Source: Azotobacter vinelandii (GTDB taxonomy: Bacteria; Pseudomonadota; Gammaproteobacteria; Pseudomonadales; Pseudomonadaceae). From it: a stretch of 64,000 nt of DNA. How positions within the stretch are numbered: the stretch's first letter is position 1; each line of letters starts with the position of its first letter. A program made the translations under genes and the position numbers. This document shows, piece after piece, positions 1 through 10,976 of this stretch. The stretch lies in the NCBI RefSeq assembly GCF_001571105.1, contig NZ_BCTD01000009.1; one strand, 5' to 3'. The notes under the pieces are model-generated. The model was not told where the DNA came from and made no database searches. It saw only the letters and a program-made list of their open reading frames with translations.

Positions 1-467
1 TGGCGCCCGTGGCCCGGATGGTGGAGCGCGCGCAGGTACATGGCGCCGGCCAGCGGCAGTTCGCCCTCCAGTTCGGCCAGGCTGGCGGTCTGCATCGGCA
101 CCGGGTCCTGCAGGTGGCCATGGATCAGCAGGCCGGCCAGCGCGCCGACGAGGGGCTGGTGACCGACCAGCAGGAGCTCCGCCTCGCCGCATTCGGCCAG
201 CCGGTCGAGGACCTGGCGCGGATCGACGTCCGGCGTCAGCCAGTCGACCACCCGCAGGCGCGGCGCGCCGTCGAGCAGATCCTTCACCAGCCCGGCGGTC
301 TGCCGGGCGCGCGCATAGGGGCTGCAGAGCATCGTCGGCAATGGCCGGCCGATCAGGTGCAGGGCGGCCTGGCGAGCCTCCTTGCGGCCGTGCCGGGTCA
401 GCTCGCGCTCGGCGTCGGTGCGGGCGTGCGGCTCGGCCTCGCCATGTCGCAGCAGCCAGAGTTTCAT
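1..467 (-). CDS. sixA: Phosphohistidine phosphatase SixA (C-terminus beyond window)
   Basis: The protein begins MKLWLLRHGEAE, the RHG phosphohistidine signature of the histidine-phosphatase superfamily near the N-terminus, as in SixA. A second conserved histidine lies in LLLVGHQPLVGALAG. About 155 codons are visible without a stop; family members are about 150-160 residues, so only the extreme C-terminus is missing. SixA dephosphorylates phosphohistidine on phosphotransfer proteins. The ATG lies 23 bases downstream of the gpsA stop on the same strand, which suggests co-transcription with gpsA, an arrangement common in pseudomonads. The family call is firm; the physiological substrate cannot be read from the sequence. 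Confidence 0.85.
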   Translation of the reverse strand, partial: MKLWLLRHGEAEPHARTDAERELTRHGRKEARQAALHLIGRPLPTMLCSPYARARQTAGLVKDLLDGAPRLRVVDWLTPDVDPRQVLDRLAECGEAELLLVGHQPLVGALAGLLIHGHLQDPVPMQTASLAELEGELPLAGAMYLRALHHPGHGR

Positions 468-490
468 GGATGTCTCCTCGCAGCCGAAGC

Positions 491-1513
491 TCAGAAGCCG
501 CTGGTGGAAATGAAATCCACGTCCGTCTTCGGCTCGCCGGTCATCAGCGCCTCGATGACCTGAGCCAGGGTGCGCCCCTCGAAGAGGATGGCGTGCAGAC
601 CGGCGACCAGCGGCATGTAGACGCCGAGCTCCTCGGCCTTGGCCTTGAGCACGCGCAGGGTGTTGACCCCTTCGGCCACCTCGCCGAGGCGCGCCACCGC
701 CGCCTCCAGGGCGAGCCCCTGGCCGAGGGCATGACCCACCTGATAGTTGCGGCTCTTCGGCGAGGTGCAGGTGACGATCAGGTCGCCGACCCCGGCCAGG
801 CCGAGGAAGGTCATGGGATTGGCGCCGAGCCGCGCGGCGAAGCGTGTCATCTCGGCGAGGGCGCGGGTGATCAGCATGCTCTTGGTGTTCTCGCCCATGC
901 CCAGCGAAGCGGCCATGCCGGCCATGATCGCGTAGACGTTCTTCAGCGCCCCGCCGAGTTCGACGCCGAAGCGGTCGCCGCTGGCGTAGACGCGGAAGGT
1001 GCGCCCGTGCAACACGGCCTGCACCGCCTGGCACAGCGCCTCGTCCTCGCTGGCGATGACCGAGGCGGTCAGCGCGTGCTCGGCGATCTCCCGCGCCAGG
1101 TTCGGCCCGGAAAGCACGCCGATGCGCGCTCGAGGCGCGATCTCCTCGATGATCTGGCTCATCAGCTTGAAGCTCTGCGCCTCGATCCCCTTGGTGGTGC
1201 TGACCAGCATCTTCCCGTCCAGCAGCGCGGACACCGGCTGCAGCACCTGGCGCAGGGCGCTGGAAGGCAGCACGACGAAGATCAGCTCGCTGGCCGATAC
1301 CGTCGCGGCGAGATCGGTGACCGGCTCGATGCCGGGCAGCACCCGGACCCCCTTCAGGTAGCGCGGATTCTCCCGCCGGGTGCGGATCGCCTCGGCCTGC
1401 TCCGGATCGCGCATCCACAGCCGCACGACGTGCCCGTTCTCCGCCAACAGATTGGCAAGCGCCGTGCCGAAGCTGCCGCCGCCGAGCACCGCGATGGGTT
1501 GTCTTGCAATCAT
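491..1513 (-). CDS. gpsA: Glycerol-3-phosphate dehydrogenase [NAD(P)+]
   Basis: Reduces dihydroxyacetone phosphate to sn-glycerol-3-phosphate for phospholipid synthesis in the cytoplasm. The N-terminus MIARQPIAVLGGGSFGTA contains the GxGxxG-type dinucleotide-binding loop. The C-terminal half has the GpsA-typical segments GVELGGALKNVYAI, where the lysine is the catalytic candidate, and FLGLAGVGDLIVTC. The length of 340 residues matches the family. I place the start at the ATG immediately before IARQ; an in-frame TTG seven codons upstream is less likely. It is followed by sixA on the same strand and stands divergent from fabA. Confidence 0.95.
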   Translation of the reverse strand: MIARQPIAVLGGGSFGTALANLLAENGHVVRLWMRDPEQAEAIRTRRENPRYLKGVRVLPGIEPVTDLAATVSASELIFVVLPSSALRQVLQPVSALLDGKMLVSTTKGIEAQSFKLMSQIIEEIAPRARIGVLSGPNLAREIAEHALTASVIASEDEALCQAVQAVLHGRTFRVYASGDRFGVELGGALKNVYAIMAGMAASLGMGENTKSMLITRALAEMTRFAARLGANPMTFLGLAGVGDLIVTCTSPKSRNYQVGHALGQGLALEAAVARLGEVAEGVNTLRVLKAKAEELGVYMPLVAGLHAILFEGRTLAQVIEALMTGEPKTDVDFISTSGF

Positions 1514-1892
1514 CTCGTTCCTCCAGTACGGCAATGGAGCGGCATTATACGGACAGGACGGGGTCGTCGCGACCGATCATCGGCCAGCCCTTGCGCGGGC
1601 GGCGGCACCGGCGTAAGCATTTCGAAACGCAGGCGAACTCCCCCAGGGCCGTCGACGGCTCTTCCTCTCCTCAACAAGTGGTAGACTAGGCAATTACGGC
1701 CGACCTCCGTCACTCCGCCTCCATGCCTTAGTACTGCCAACCACGACGCCATGGCAGGGGTGACCGTGCTCGGCATTGTGACTTTCAACGCCAGGCAACA
1801 GTCTATGACTAGGCTGCCGAAATCGTACCCCCGTTGCCTGCGGCCACCAGACGTTTCGTCCGCCTTCACGAACGGACCATTGAGGAATCTGC
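1514..1892. other. gpsA/fabA divergent intergenic region, no gene seen
   Basis: About 380 bases between the divergent gpsA and fabA starts. Short open frames occur here but none has a convincing start signal or recognisable product. The region must hold the promoters of both operons. A GAGGAAT ribosome-binding site sits just before the fabA ATG at 1882-1888. I could not assign -35/-10 hexamers or a DesT/FabR operator with confidence. Confidence 0.5.
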
Positions 1893-2408
1893 ATGACCAA
1901 ACAACACGCCTATACCCGGGAAGACCTGCTGCGCTGCGCTCGCGGCGAGCTGTTCGGTCCGGGTAATGCGCAACTGCCCGCCCCCAATATGTTGATGGTC
2001 GATCGCATCACGCATATCAGCGATGTCGGCGGCAAGTACGGCAAGGGCGAAATGGTCGCCGAACTGGACATCAATCCCGACCTGTGGTTCTTCGCCTGCC
2101 ACTTCGAAGGAGATCCGGTCATGCCCGGCTGCCTCGGCCTCGACGCCATGTGGCAACTGGTCGGCTTCTACCTGGGCTGGCAGGGCAATCCGGGCCGCGG
2201 CCGGGCGCTGGGCTCGGGCGAAGTCAAATTCTTCGGCCAGGTGCTGCCGACGGCGAAGAAACTCACCTACAACATCCACATCAAGCGCACCATCAGCCGC
2301 TCGCTGATCCTCGGCATCGCCGACGGCACGGTCAGCGTCGATGGCCGCGAGATCTACAGCGCCGAAGGCCTGCGCGTCGGCCTGTTCACCTCTACCGACA
2401 GCTTCTGA
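1893..2408 (+). CDS. fabA: 3-hydroxydecanoyl-ACP dehydratase/isomerase FabA
   Basis: Dehydrates 3-hydroxydecanoyl-ACP and isomerises trans-2- to cis-3-decenoyl-ACP, the branch point of anaerobic unsaturated fatty acid synthesis. The 171-residue length and the sequence match FabA rather than FabZ. The catalytic pair is present: His70 in FFACHFEGDPVMPGCLGLDA and Asp84 in the same motif. The start is supported by GAGGAAT five bases upstream. It is followed 11 bases later by fabB in the standard fabAB operon of pseudomonads. Confidence 0.97.
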   Translation: MTKQHAYTREDLLRCARGELFGPGNAQLPAPNMLMVDRITHISDVGGKYGKGEMVAELDINPDLWFFACHFEGDPVMPGCLGLDAMWQLVGFYLGWQGNPGRGRALGSGEVKFFGQVLPTAKKLTYNIHIKRTISRSLILGIADGTVSVDGREIYSAEGLRVGLFTSTDSF

Positions 2409-2419
2409 AGGACACCCAC

Positions 2420-3637
2420 ATGCGTCGCGTCGTGATCACTGGCCTCGGCATCGTATCCTGCCTGGGCAATGACAAGGACACCGTATCCGCCAATCTGCGT
2501 GCCGGCCGGCCAGGGATTCGCTACAACCCCTCCTATGCCGAAATGGGCCTGCGCAGCCAGGTATCCGGTTCCGTCGACCTGGACCTGGAAGCGCTGATCG
2601 ACCGCAAGGTCTACCGCTTCATGGGTGACGCCGCCGCCTTCGCCTACCTGTCCATGGAACAGGCGATCAAGGACGCCGGCCTGACCGCCGAACAGATCTC
2701 CGATCCGCGTGTCGGCCTGATCGCGGGCAGCGGCGGCGCTTCCACCTTCAACCAGATGGAAGCCATGGACATCCTGCGCGACAAGGGCGTCAAGCGCGTC
2801 GGTCCCTATCGCGTGCCGCGCACCATGGGCAGCACCGTCTCCGCCTGCCTGGCCACGCCCTTCAAGATCAAGGGCGTGAACTACTCGATCTCCTCGGCCT
2901 GCGCCACCAGCGCCCACTGCATCGGCAGCGCCATGGAGCAGATCCTGATGGGCAAGCAGGACATGGTCTTCGCCGGCGGCGGCGAAGAGGAGCACTGGAG
3001 CCAGAGCTTCCTGTTCGACGCCATGGGCGCCCTCTCCACCCAGTACAACGCCACCCCGGAGAAAGCCTCGCGCGCCTATGACGCCAAGCGCGACGGTTTC
3101 GTCATCGCCGGCGGCGGCGGCATGGTGGTGGTCGAGGAACTGGAGCACGCCCTCAAGCGCGGCGCGAAGATCTACGCCGAAATCGTCGGCTACGGCGCCA
3201 CCTCCGACGGCTACGACATGGTCGCCCCGAGCGGCGAAGGCGCGGTGCGCTGCATGCAACTGGCGCTGGCCACGGTCGACGGCCCGATCGACTACCTGAA
3301 CACCCACGGCACCTCGACCCCGGTCGGCGACCTGGCCGAGGCCAAGGCCGTGCGCAACGTGTTCGGCGACAAGGCCCCGGCGATCAGCTCGACCAAGAGC
3401 CTGTCCGGCCACTCGCTGGGCGCCGCCGGCGTGCAGGAAGCGATCTACAGCCTGCTGATGATGGAAGGCGACTTCATCGCCGGCTCGGCCAACATCGAGG
3501 AACTGGACCCGGAAGTGGCCGATCTGCCGATCGTCCGCCAGACCCGCGAGAACGTCGTCCTGAACACCGTGATGAGCAACAGCTTCGGCTTCGGCGGCAC
3601 CAACGCCACCCTGGTGTTCAAGCGCTGGCAGGGTTGA
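2420..3637 (+). CDS. fabB: 3-oxoacyl-ACP synthase I FabB
   Basis: Elongating beta-ketoacyl-ACP synthase needed to extend cis-3-decenoyl-ACP. The 405-residue chain has the KAS active site Cys161 in SISSACATSAHC, the first catalytic histidine in NTHGTSTPVGD and the second in SLSGHSLGAAG, giving the Cys-His-His triad. The C-terminal FGFGGTNATLVF motif is typical. The start ATG is preceded by GAAGGA and lies 11 bases after the fabA stop. A reading frame open further upstream overlaps fabA and has no initiation signal. Transcription ends at the hairpin at 3659-3690. Confidence 0.97.
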   Translation: MRRVVITGLGIVSCLGNDKDTVSANLRAGRPGIRYNPSYAEMGLRSQVSGSVDLDLEALIDRKVYRFMGDAAAFAYLSMEQAIKDAGLTAEQISDPRVGLIAGSGGASTFNQMEAMDILRDKGVKRVGPYRVPRTMGSTVSACLATPFKIKGVNYSISSACATSAHCIGSAMEQILMGKQDMVFAGGGEEEHWSQSFLFDAMGALSTQYNATPEKASRAYDAKRDGFVIAGGGGMVVVEELEHALKRGAKIYAEIVGYGATSDGYDMVAPSGEGAVRCMQLALATVDGPIDYLNTHGTSTPVGDLAEAKAVRNVFGDKAPAISSTKSLSGHSLGAAGVQEAIYSLLMMEGDFIAGSANIEELDPEVADLPIVRQTRENVVLNTVMSNSFGFGGTNATLVFKRWQG

Positions 3638-3658
3638 GCCCACCCCACTCGCCATGCA

Positions 3659-3690
3659 GACGCCCCGCTATGCCGGGGCGTCCTGCTTTT
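3659..3690 (+). terminator. Rho-independent terminator of fabAB
   Basis: A perfect 9-bp stem (GACGCCCCG / CGGGGCGTC) with a 6-base loop is followed by CTGCTTTT, 21 bases after the fabB stop. It also separates fabB from the convergent pseudopilin gene. The T-run lies only on the plus side, so it terminates mainly fabAB transcription. Confidence 0.85.
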
Positions 3691-3696
3691 CGCGCC

Positions 3697-4165
3697 CTAC
3701 TCCTGGCGAAAGGACGGATCGGCGACGAATTGCCAGTCGGCATAGCGGGTCATTCCCTCGAAATGCTCCCATTCCGGCGGAAAGTTCGCGCTCTTCAACG
3801 GACGCCGTTCGGACAGGCTGTAGACGCCGGCGATGCGCCCGTCGGTCGAGCGGATCAGCCCCCACTCGCGGCTGCCGGTGACGGGGTCGGCGTAGAGCCG
3901 GCGCAGATGGCGCTGCCGCTTGATCTGCCGGCGGTCCTCCAGCAGCTCCTCGAGGCTCTGCGGATACTGGGCGACGCCCGACGCGCTGCGGTAGTAGCTG
4001 CGCAGCGCCTTGGCGTACTGGTCGCCGATCCACAGCAGATCGCGCTCCTTGTCGCGCCGGCTGGCGGTCGACCAGAGCTGGCCGGCCGCGGCCAGCGCGC
4101 CGCCCATCAGCGCGACGAGGAACAGCACGCCCAGGTAGGTGAAGCCCCGCTGGCCGCGCACCGGA

Positions 4166-4179
<14 letters not shown>
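3697..4179 (-). CDS. Type II secretion/type IV pilus-like pseudopilin (third)
   Basis: A 160-residue protein with a short basic leader and a prepilin-type N-terminus: RGQRGFTYLGVLFLVALMGG, where the glycine-phenylalanine junction is the expected prepilin peptidase site and the hydrophobic helix follows. The usual Glu at mature position 5 is replaced (mature FTYLG), which is typical of minor pseudopilins. The rest is a soluble domain of unknown detail. The start overlaps the end of the preceding pseudopilin gene by 14 bases, so the two are translationally coupled. It is the last gene of the operon that begins near 11357. The substrate of the system is unknown. Confidence 0.8.
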
Positions 4180-4540
<361 letters not shown>

Positions 4541-4542
4541 GC

Positions 4543-5025
4543 TCACCACTCCCGGTACGGAATGCCGTTGAGCCCGCGCCCTCCGGACAGGGAATGAACG
4601 TCGTAGACGTCCTCGCCCTCCTGGGGGTTCTCCGCGGAGCTGTCGTAGCTGCGCAGCCCCCAGCTTTCCGGCGCCTTCATGCCCGGCTCGGCGAAGGGAT
4701 CGCGGGGAATCCGCCGCAGGAAATACAGCTTGCTGCCCGAGGGGTTGCGCTGGTCGCGCACCCCCTCCACCAGCACCTCGAGCGAGAGCGGATAGCCGCT
4801 GCCGAGGGCGGACTTCTCGATGAAGCCGGCGTCGGCCGCCTCCTTGTAGGCGTCGATCGCATCGCGGATACGGTACAGCGCGTTCTTCAATTCCTGCTCC
4901 TTGCCACGGCGGATCACCGTTTCGGTCAGCGGCGCGGCCATGCCGACCAGCAGCCCGAGGATCGCCAGGGCGACCACCAGCTCCAGCAGCGAGAAGCCGC
5001 GCGCGCGCCGCGGCCAGTCGTTCAT
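4543..5025 (-). CDS. Type II secretion-like pseudopilin (first)
   Basis: A 160-residue protein with the prepilin signature RRARGFSLLELVVALAILGL, cleavage expected after Gly and Glu5 present. The soluble domain has a GspG-like pattern: IRDAIDAYKEA, SGYPLSLEVLVEGV and LRRIPRDPFA, including the conserved YP and DP elements. The start ATG overlaps the secretin stop (ATGA), showing tight coupling. Three consecutive pseudopilins in one operon suggest a short pseudopilus rather than a full type IV pilus. Confidence 0.85.
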   Translation of the reverse strand: MNDWPRRARGFSLLELVVALAILGLLVGMAAPLTETVIRRGKEQELKNALYRIRDAIDAYKEAADAGFIEKSALGSGYPLSLEVLVEGVRDQRNPSGSKLYFLRRIPRDPFAEPGMKAPESWGLRSYDSSAENPQEGEDVYDVHSLSGGRGLNGIPYREW

Positions 5026-6866
5026 GGCCGCTCCAGCCCGGCGGCGGCCAGCGGCTCGGAAGCCTGGCCGCGCAGAGCGGCCCCGGCCTTGCGCGGCAGT
5101 GCGGCCGGACGCAGGCGCAGGCTGCTCTCGGTGCCGGACTCGAACTCCATGTCGTAGGGGTTCTGGTACGGCAGGTTGCGCACGATGCGCGGGGTGATCG
5201 AGAGCACCAGCTCGGACTTGCTCAGGGTGTCCTTGTTGCTGCCGAACAGCCGGCCGATGCCGGGAATGTCGCCCAGCCCGGGGATGCGGTCGCCCGACTT
5301 GCCCTGATCGTTGCGCATCAGGCCGGCCAGCACCTGGGTTTCGCCGTTGCGCAGGCGCAGGGTGGTGACCGCGTTGCGGGTATCGACCTGGATCGGGATG
5401 GTCCCCGCCTCCGTGCGCGTCAGCTGGGTGGCGTTGCTCACTTCCAGCCCCACCTTGATGGCCACCTCGTCGTTCAGGTGGATGGTCGGCTCGACTTCCA
5501 GTTTCAGGCCCACGTCCAGGTAGGTGATGTTCTCGGTGATCACCGGCCCCTGGGTCGAGGGCGTCGAGGTGGCGCTGACCACCGGCACCCGTTCGCCGAT
5601 GTGGATGCGCGCCTGCTCGCGGTTGCTCACCCGCAGCACCGGGCTGGCGAGGGTGTTGACGTCGCTGTCGTTGGCGTTGATTTTCAGCGTCGGCGACGGC
5701 GAGAAGTTGATGCGGTCGGAATCGATGCCGCGCAACTGGCCGAGAATGCTCACCGCGCTGCTGCCATCCTCGGCGAGGATGCCGAAGGTGTTCGGCCACT
5801 GCAGGCCGAGGTCGAGGATGCGCTTGCGCGACACCTCCATCACCTCCAGTTCCAGCACCACCTCGGGATTGGCCTGGTCCTGGGCCAGGAACAGCCGCTC
5901 GGCCAGGTGCACCGCGTCCGGTGTGTCGCGCATGGTCAGGGTGTTGAGGCGCTCGTCGACGAACACGTCGCGGGTCTTGAGCAGGGTCTTGACCATGTTC
6001 AGCGCGGTATTGGCGTCGATGTTGGTCAGGTAGAAGGTCTTCAGCACCAGTTCCTGGTAGTCCTTGAGCTTCTGCGGGGTATTCGGATAGATCAGCACGG
6101 TGTTTTCGTTGACCACCTTGTGCTTCAACTGGCCCTGCTGCAGCAGCAGGTCCACCGCCTCCTCGATGGGCACCTGGCGCACGTAGATGGTCGCCTTGAG
6201 GTCCGGGCTCACATCCTGGTCGAAGATGAAGTTCATTCCCGCGGTCTGCGCCAGCACCTCGAACACCAGCTTCAGGTTGGCCTCGCGGAACTCCAGGCTC
6301 ACCGGCTGCTGCAGCCTGGAGCGCAGCTGCGGATAGGCGACGGCGGTCTGCGCGCGGGTGCCCTCGATGCCCGCCTGCAGGGCCAGCGCGCCCTCGTGCT
6401 GCGGCTCCAGGGCGAGGATCGAGCGCACCAGCCGCTCGGCCCCGGCGAGGTCGCCGCGGCTCAGGGCCAGCCCGGCCTGGCGGTAATGCTCGGCGACGTT
6501 GCGCAACTGAACGATCTGGCGCATGCCTTCGGCGGCCCGGGCATTGCCCGGCTCGATGGCCAGCACTCGCTGGAAGGCGACCTGCGCGGCCTCGTTGTCG
6601 CGCGCGACGCGCGCCTTTTCGGCCTGGCCCAGCAACCTGGAGACCGCCAGCGCGCGCTGGGTGGCCAGGGCGATCTGCACGCCGGTGTCGTCCGGCGCCC
6701 GATGCGCGGCCTCGGCCAGTTGCGCCAGCCCTTCCTCATAGCGGCCCTGGTCGATCAGGGCGATGCCTTCCTTGGCGGGCTGCCCGGCGCAGCCGGACAG
6801 CAGCACGCCGCCCAGCAGCACGGGCAACCAGAAGGCCGCTGCGGCCTTGCGCATTGCGATGGTCAT
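5022..6866 (-). CDS. Secretin (GspD/PilQ/MshL-like outer-membrane channel, lipoprotein)
   Basis: A 614-residue protein. Its N-terminus has a lipoprotein signal ending LLGGVLLSGC, with Cys26 as the lipidation site. Next comes a repeat-rich helical region at about residues 28-190 (TPR-like: IALIDQGRYEEGLAQLAEAA and similar units). A secretin/TonB short domain begins near QPVSLEFREANLKLVFEVLA, then a NolW-like N1 domain. The C-terminal secretin domain is recognisable from QVLAGLMRNDQGKSGDRIPG and GDIPGIGRLFGS, a strong family signature. It forms the outer-membrane exit channel of the system. The start ATG overlaps the stop of the PilP-like gene. The TPR-like N-terminus resembles MshL-type secretins more than classic GspD. 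Confidence 0.9.
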   Translation of the reverse strand: MTIAMRKAAAAFWLPVLLGGVLLSGCAGQPAKEGIALIDQGRYEEGLAQLAEAAHRAPDDTGVQIALATQRALAVSRLLGQAEKARVARDNEAAQVAFQRVLAIEPGNARAAEGMRQIVQLRNVAEHYRQAGLALSRGDLAGAERLVRSILALEPQHEGALALQAGIEGTRAQTAVAYPQLRSRLQQPVSLEFREANLKLVFEVLAQTAGMNFIFDQDVSPDLKATIYVRQVPIEEAVDLLLQQGQLKHKVVNENTVLIYPNTPQKLKDYQELVLKTFYLTNIDANTALNMVKTLLKTRDVFVDERLNTLTMRDTPDAVHLAERLFLAQDQANPEVVLELEVMEVSRKRILDLGLQWPNTFGILAEDGSSAVSILGQLRGIDSDRINFSPSPTLKINANDSDVNTLASPVLRVSNREQARIHIGERVPVVSATSTPSTQGPVITENITYLDVGLKLEVEPTIHLNDEVAIKVGLEVSNATQLTRTEAGTIPIQVDTRNAVTTLRLRNGETQVLAGLMRNDQGKSGDRIPGLGDIPGIGRLFGSNKDTLSKSELVLSITPRIVRNLPYQNPYDMEFESGTESSLRLRPAALPRKAGAALRGQASEPLAAAGLERP

Positions 6867-7390
6867 GGATTGTCTCCCACGGACAGCGACTGGGTGTGGT
6901 TCAGCGGCAGGTAGACGAGGGTCAGTTCGTCGTCGGCGATTCTCTCCAGCCGGTAGGTGCCGTCGATCACCTCGCCGGCCTCCACCGTGTGCAGGCGATC
7001 CCCCTGCAGCAGAAAGACCCTGAGGCGAACACTGTCGTCCAGCCTCCCGATGAATTCGAAGGGCAACGGCGGCGCCACCGGCGCGGCCGGCGGCCTCGCC
7101 ACGAGCGCCGCCGGTGATGCGCTCCCAGACGCCGGACGTGACGCGCGCCAACTGCGTGCGGCGAACAGATCCGCCTGCGGCACCGGCGTCCCGCTCGCCG
7201 GCCCGCCGCGTACCCCGTGCGCTTCGGGACGGACTTCCCCGGAGCGCGTCTCGGGCTTGGCGACCGCCCCGCCGGGACGCGCCTCCAGCGCCAGGAGTTC
7301 TTCCTCCTGCGGGAAGAACTCGGGCAACAGCGCCAGCAGTCCCGCGCCACCGAGAAACGCCAGCCAGCCCAGCAGTCGTCGCCTTTCCAT
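6863..7390 (-). CDS. PilP/GspC-like periplasmic linker protein
   Basis: A 175-residue protein with one N-terminal membrane segment (LLGWLAFLGGAGLLALLPEF), a long Pro/Ala-rich linker at about residues 40-110, and a C-terminal HR/PilP-like domain (PFEFIGRLDDSVRLRVFLLQ, then GEVIDGTYRLERI). This architecture and its position before the secretin match GspC/PilP, which connects the inner-membrane assembly to the secretin. The start ATG shares its first base with the stop of the PilO-like gene. Similarity is structural rather than strong in sequence. Confidence 0.7.
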   Translation of the reverse strand: MERRRLLGWLAFLGGAGLLALLPEFFPQEEELLALEARPGGAVAKPETRSGEVRPEAHGVRGGPASGTPVPQADLFAARSWRASRPASGSASPAALVARPPAAPVAPPLPFEFIGRLDDSVRLRVFLLQGDRLHTVEAGEVIDGTYRLERIADDELTLVYLPLNHTQSLSVGDNP

Positions 7391-7938
7391 CACCACCTCG
7401 ACAGATAGAGCGTCATGCGGATGCGGCCATCGAGTTCGGTTTCATGGATTTCCTTGCGCTTGAACTCGACATCCTCCAGCACCAGCGCTGGCACCTCGGC
7501 CATCACGCTGTGCAGGAAGCGGCGCAACTGCGGATAACCGGCGCGCACCGGCAGGAGGATGCGATAGCGCGCCAGACGGGTTTTCGGGTCGATGCCGAGG
7601 GAATATTCGCCACGGGCCAGCGACAGCTTCTCCGCCCGCGCCACTGCGTAGATGCGATCGATGGCGGCGGTCGCCGCCGGCTGCGCCGGCAGTTGGCGGT
7701 GGAAGTCGACCAGTTGCTGGCCGGGCCCCAGGGGCGGCGCCTCCATCCCCTGCGCGATGCGCGCCTGGCGCTCGCGGGTCTCGACGATACGCCCGGCCAG
7801 TGCCTCGCGCTCCTGCCAGGCCGGCCACAGGACCAGCAGCCCGTGAGCCGCAGCCAGCGCCAGCAGCGCGGCGCCGGCGGCGCCCGGCCAGCCCAGCCGG
7901 CGCAGCCGCTCGCGAAGGATCAGCCTATGGACGCCCAT
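7390..7938 (-). CDS. PilO/GspM-like inner-membrane protein
   Basis: A 182-residue protein with one N-terminal transmembrane helix (GAAGAALLALAAAHGLLVLW), a short coiled-coil-like stretch (AWQEREALAGRIVETRERQA) and a ferredoxin-like C-terminal domain, as in PilO/GspM. It overlaps the preceding PilN-like gene by 14 bases. In known systems PilM-PilN-PilO form the inner-membrane alignment complex beneath the ATPase. The start MGVHRL is chosen because upstream in-frame codons lie inside the previous gene. Confidence 0.7.
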   Translation of the reverse strand: MGVHRLILRERLRRLGWPGAAGAALLALAAAHGLLVLWPAWQEREALAGRIVETRERQARIAQGMEAPPLGPGQQLVDFHRQLPAQPAATAAIDRIYAVARAEKLSLARGEYSLGIDPKTRLARYRILLPVRAGYPQLRRFLHSVMAEVPALVLEDVEFKRKEIHETELDGRIRMTLYLSRW

Positions 7939-8467
7939 CCGGCACCTCCCAGGTCGCCAGCAGGTTGAAACGGATCGGCCGCTCCGCCACCTGGACCAGC
8001 ACCTCATGGTCGAGCAGCGACACATCGCTCAGCCCGTCGCTGTCCTCCAGGCGCTGGTGGAACGCCAGCATGGCCTCCAGGTCGCGTGCCTCGGCGCTGA
8101 TCCGCAGCAGCCGCTTGCGCGCGTCCGGGGCCAGGGAAAGCAGGGCGACATCCTTGAGCGGCAAGCCTTCCAGGGTGGCGAACAGCCCGTTCCACGGCAG
8201 GTTCAGCGCCGCCGAGACCCGGCGCATTTCCGCCAGGCTGGCCTGCTGGGCCAGGGCGTCGGCCTTCGACAGCGGCGCCTGGCGGAGTTCGTCGTGCCGC
8301 TCCGGCTGCAGCCGGGCCAGCTCCTGCGCGGCCTGTGCCTGCTCCGCATCGACGCGCTGTTGCAGCGCCCAGAGCGCGCCGGCCAGCAGCAGCCCGGCGG
8401 CCAGCAGCGCCCAGCCGAGCGGGCTGGCGACGGAGCGGCGCTGGAAATCGAGTTCGAGGAGGCGCAT
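7925..8467 (-). CDS. PilN-like inner-membrane protein
   Basis: A 180-residue protein beginning MRLLELDFQRRS, a short cytoplasmic tail like the PilM-binding segment of PilN, then one transmembrane helix (GWALLAAGLLLAGALWAL), a coiled-coil linker and a ferredoxin-like C-terminal domain. It starts one base after the stop of the PilM-like gene. By position and architecture it is PilN, or the C-terminal half of GspL, with the cytoplasmic actin-like half supplied by the upstream gene. Confidence 0.72.
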   Translation of the reverse strand: MRLLELDFQRRSVASPLGWALLAAGLLLAGALWALQQRVDAEQAQAAQELARLQPERHDELRQAPLSKADALAQQASLAEMRRVSAALNLPWNGLFATLEGLPLKDVALLSLAPDARKRLLRISAEARDLEAMLAFHQRLEDSDGLSDVSLLDHEVLVQVAERPIRFNLLATWEVPDGRP

Positions 8468-8468
8468 C

Positions 8469-9228
8469 TCAGCTCACCGTCATGGCCATGGCCTGCAAGG
8501 TATCCGGCGACGCGCACGGCAGCTCCAGGGCCTGCAGACCGGCCGGCGGCGGCGCCGTGCGGCCCGGCGCATGCAGATAGCGCGCGGTGTCCCGCAGTCC
8601 CTGCAGTTCGCATTCCCGCTCGACCAGCGCGAGCAGCGCCGCATCGTCCGCGCTGCCGCTCAGTGAACGCATGCAGAGCCACTCGCCCGCCCTGGCCAGC
8701 AGCAGGCTGCTGCGCCCCGGCTCGGCGAGCACGAAGAGAAAGTCGTCCGCCGGCAGTTGTCCGGCGAAGCGATTGAAGGCCGCCATCAGGTAAGGCTGCA
8801 CCGAGCGCAGGCGCAGCCCGGCGTCCTGCAAGGCGAGTCGCAGGCGCTCCAGCAGTTCCCGTTCGATGGCCGCCGCCAACCGCGGCTGGCCGGCCGGCGC
8901 CGGTGACAGACGCAGCAGCCAGTCGTCGGCGAGCGCGCCGTAGATCTCCTGGAAACGGAAGCGCGCGTAGGCTTCGAGCTCCTCCGGTGCGCCAAGCGCT
9001 TCGCTCCAGGGAATCAGCGCGAAACGCACGAAGCGGCTCGACAGCACCAGGCTCAGGCTGCCGCGCCCGCATTCCTGCTCGCCGAGCAGACGCTCCAGCG
9101 CTTCTGCCGCCCCGCTCCAGGCCGGTCCCTCGGCCTGGCCGTACTCGGCGCCGCCGAGCAGTTCCAGCCCGCCGCGCCGCCGGCGAAACAGCGCCAGGCG
9201 CGTGGCGCCGAGCACGGCGATGCGCCGT

Positions 9229-9248
<20 letters not shown>
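8469..9248 (-). CDS. PilM-like actin-fold cytoplasmic protein
   Basis: A 259-residue soluble protein with no membrane segment. It has the layout of PilM or the cytoplasmic domain of GspL, an incomplete actin-like fold, with recognisable beta-strand segments such as RRIAVLGATRLALFRR and DDFLFVLAEPGRSSLLLARA. Its GTG start overlaps the end of the ATPase gene by 20 bases, so translation is coupled. It probably docks the ATPase to the PilN/O-like pair. Sequence similarity is low, so the call rests on gene order and fold-like features. Confidence 0.62.
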
Positions 9249-10935
<1,687 letters not shown>

Positions 10936-10976
10936 TTTCAAGACGCTCCTCATTCGACTTCCATCGCCCGGCGCCG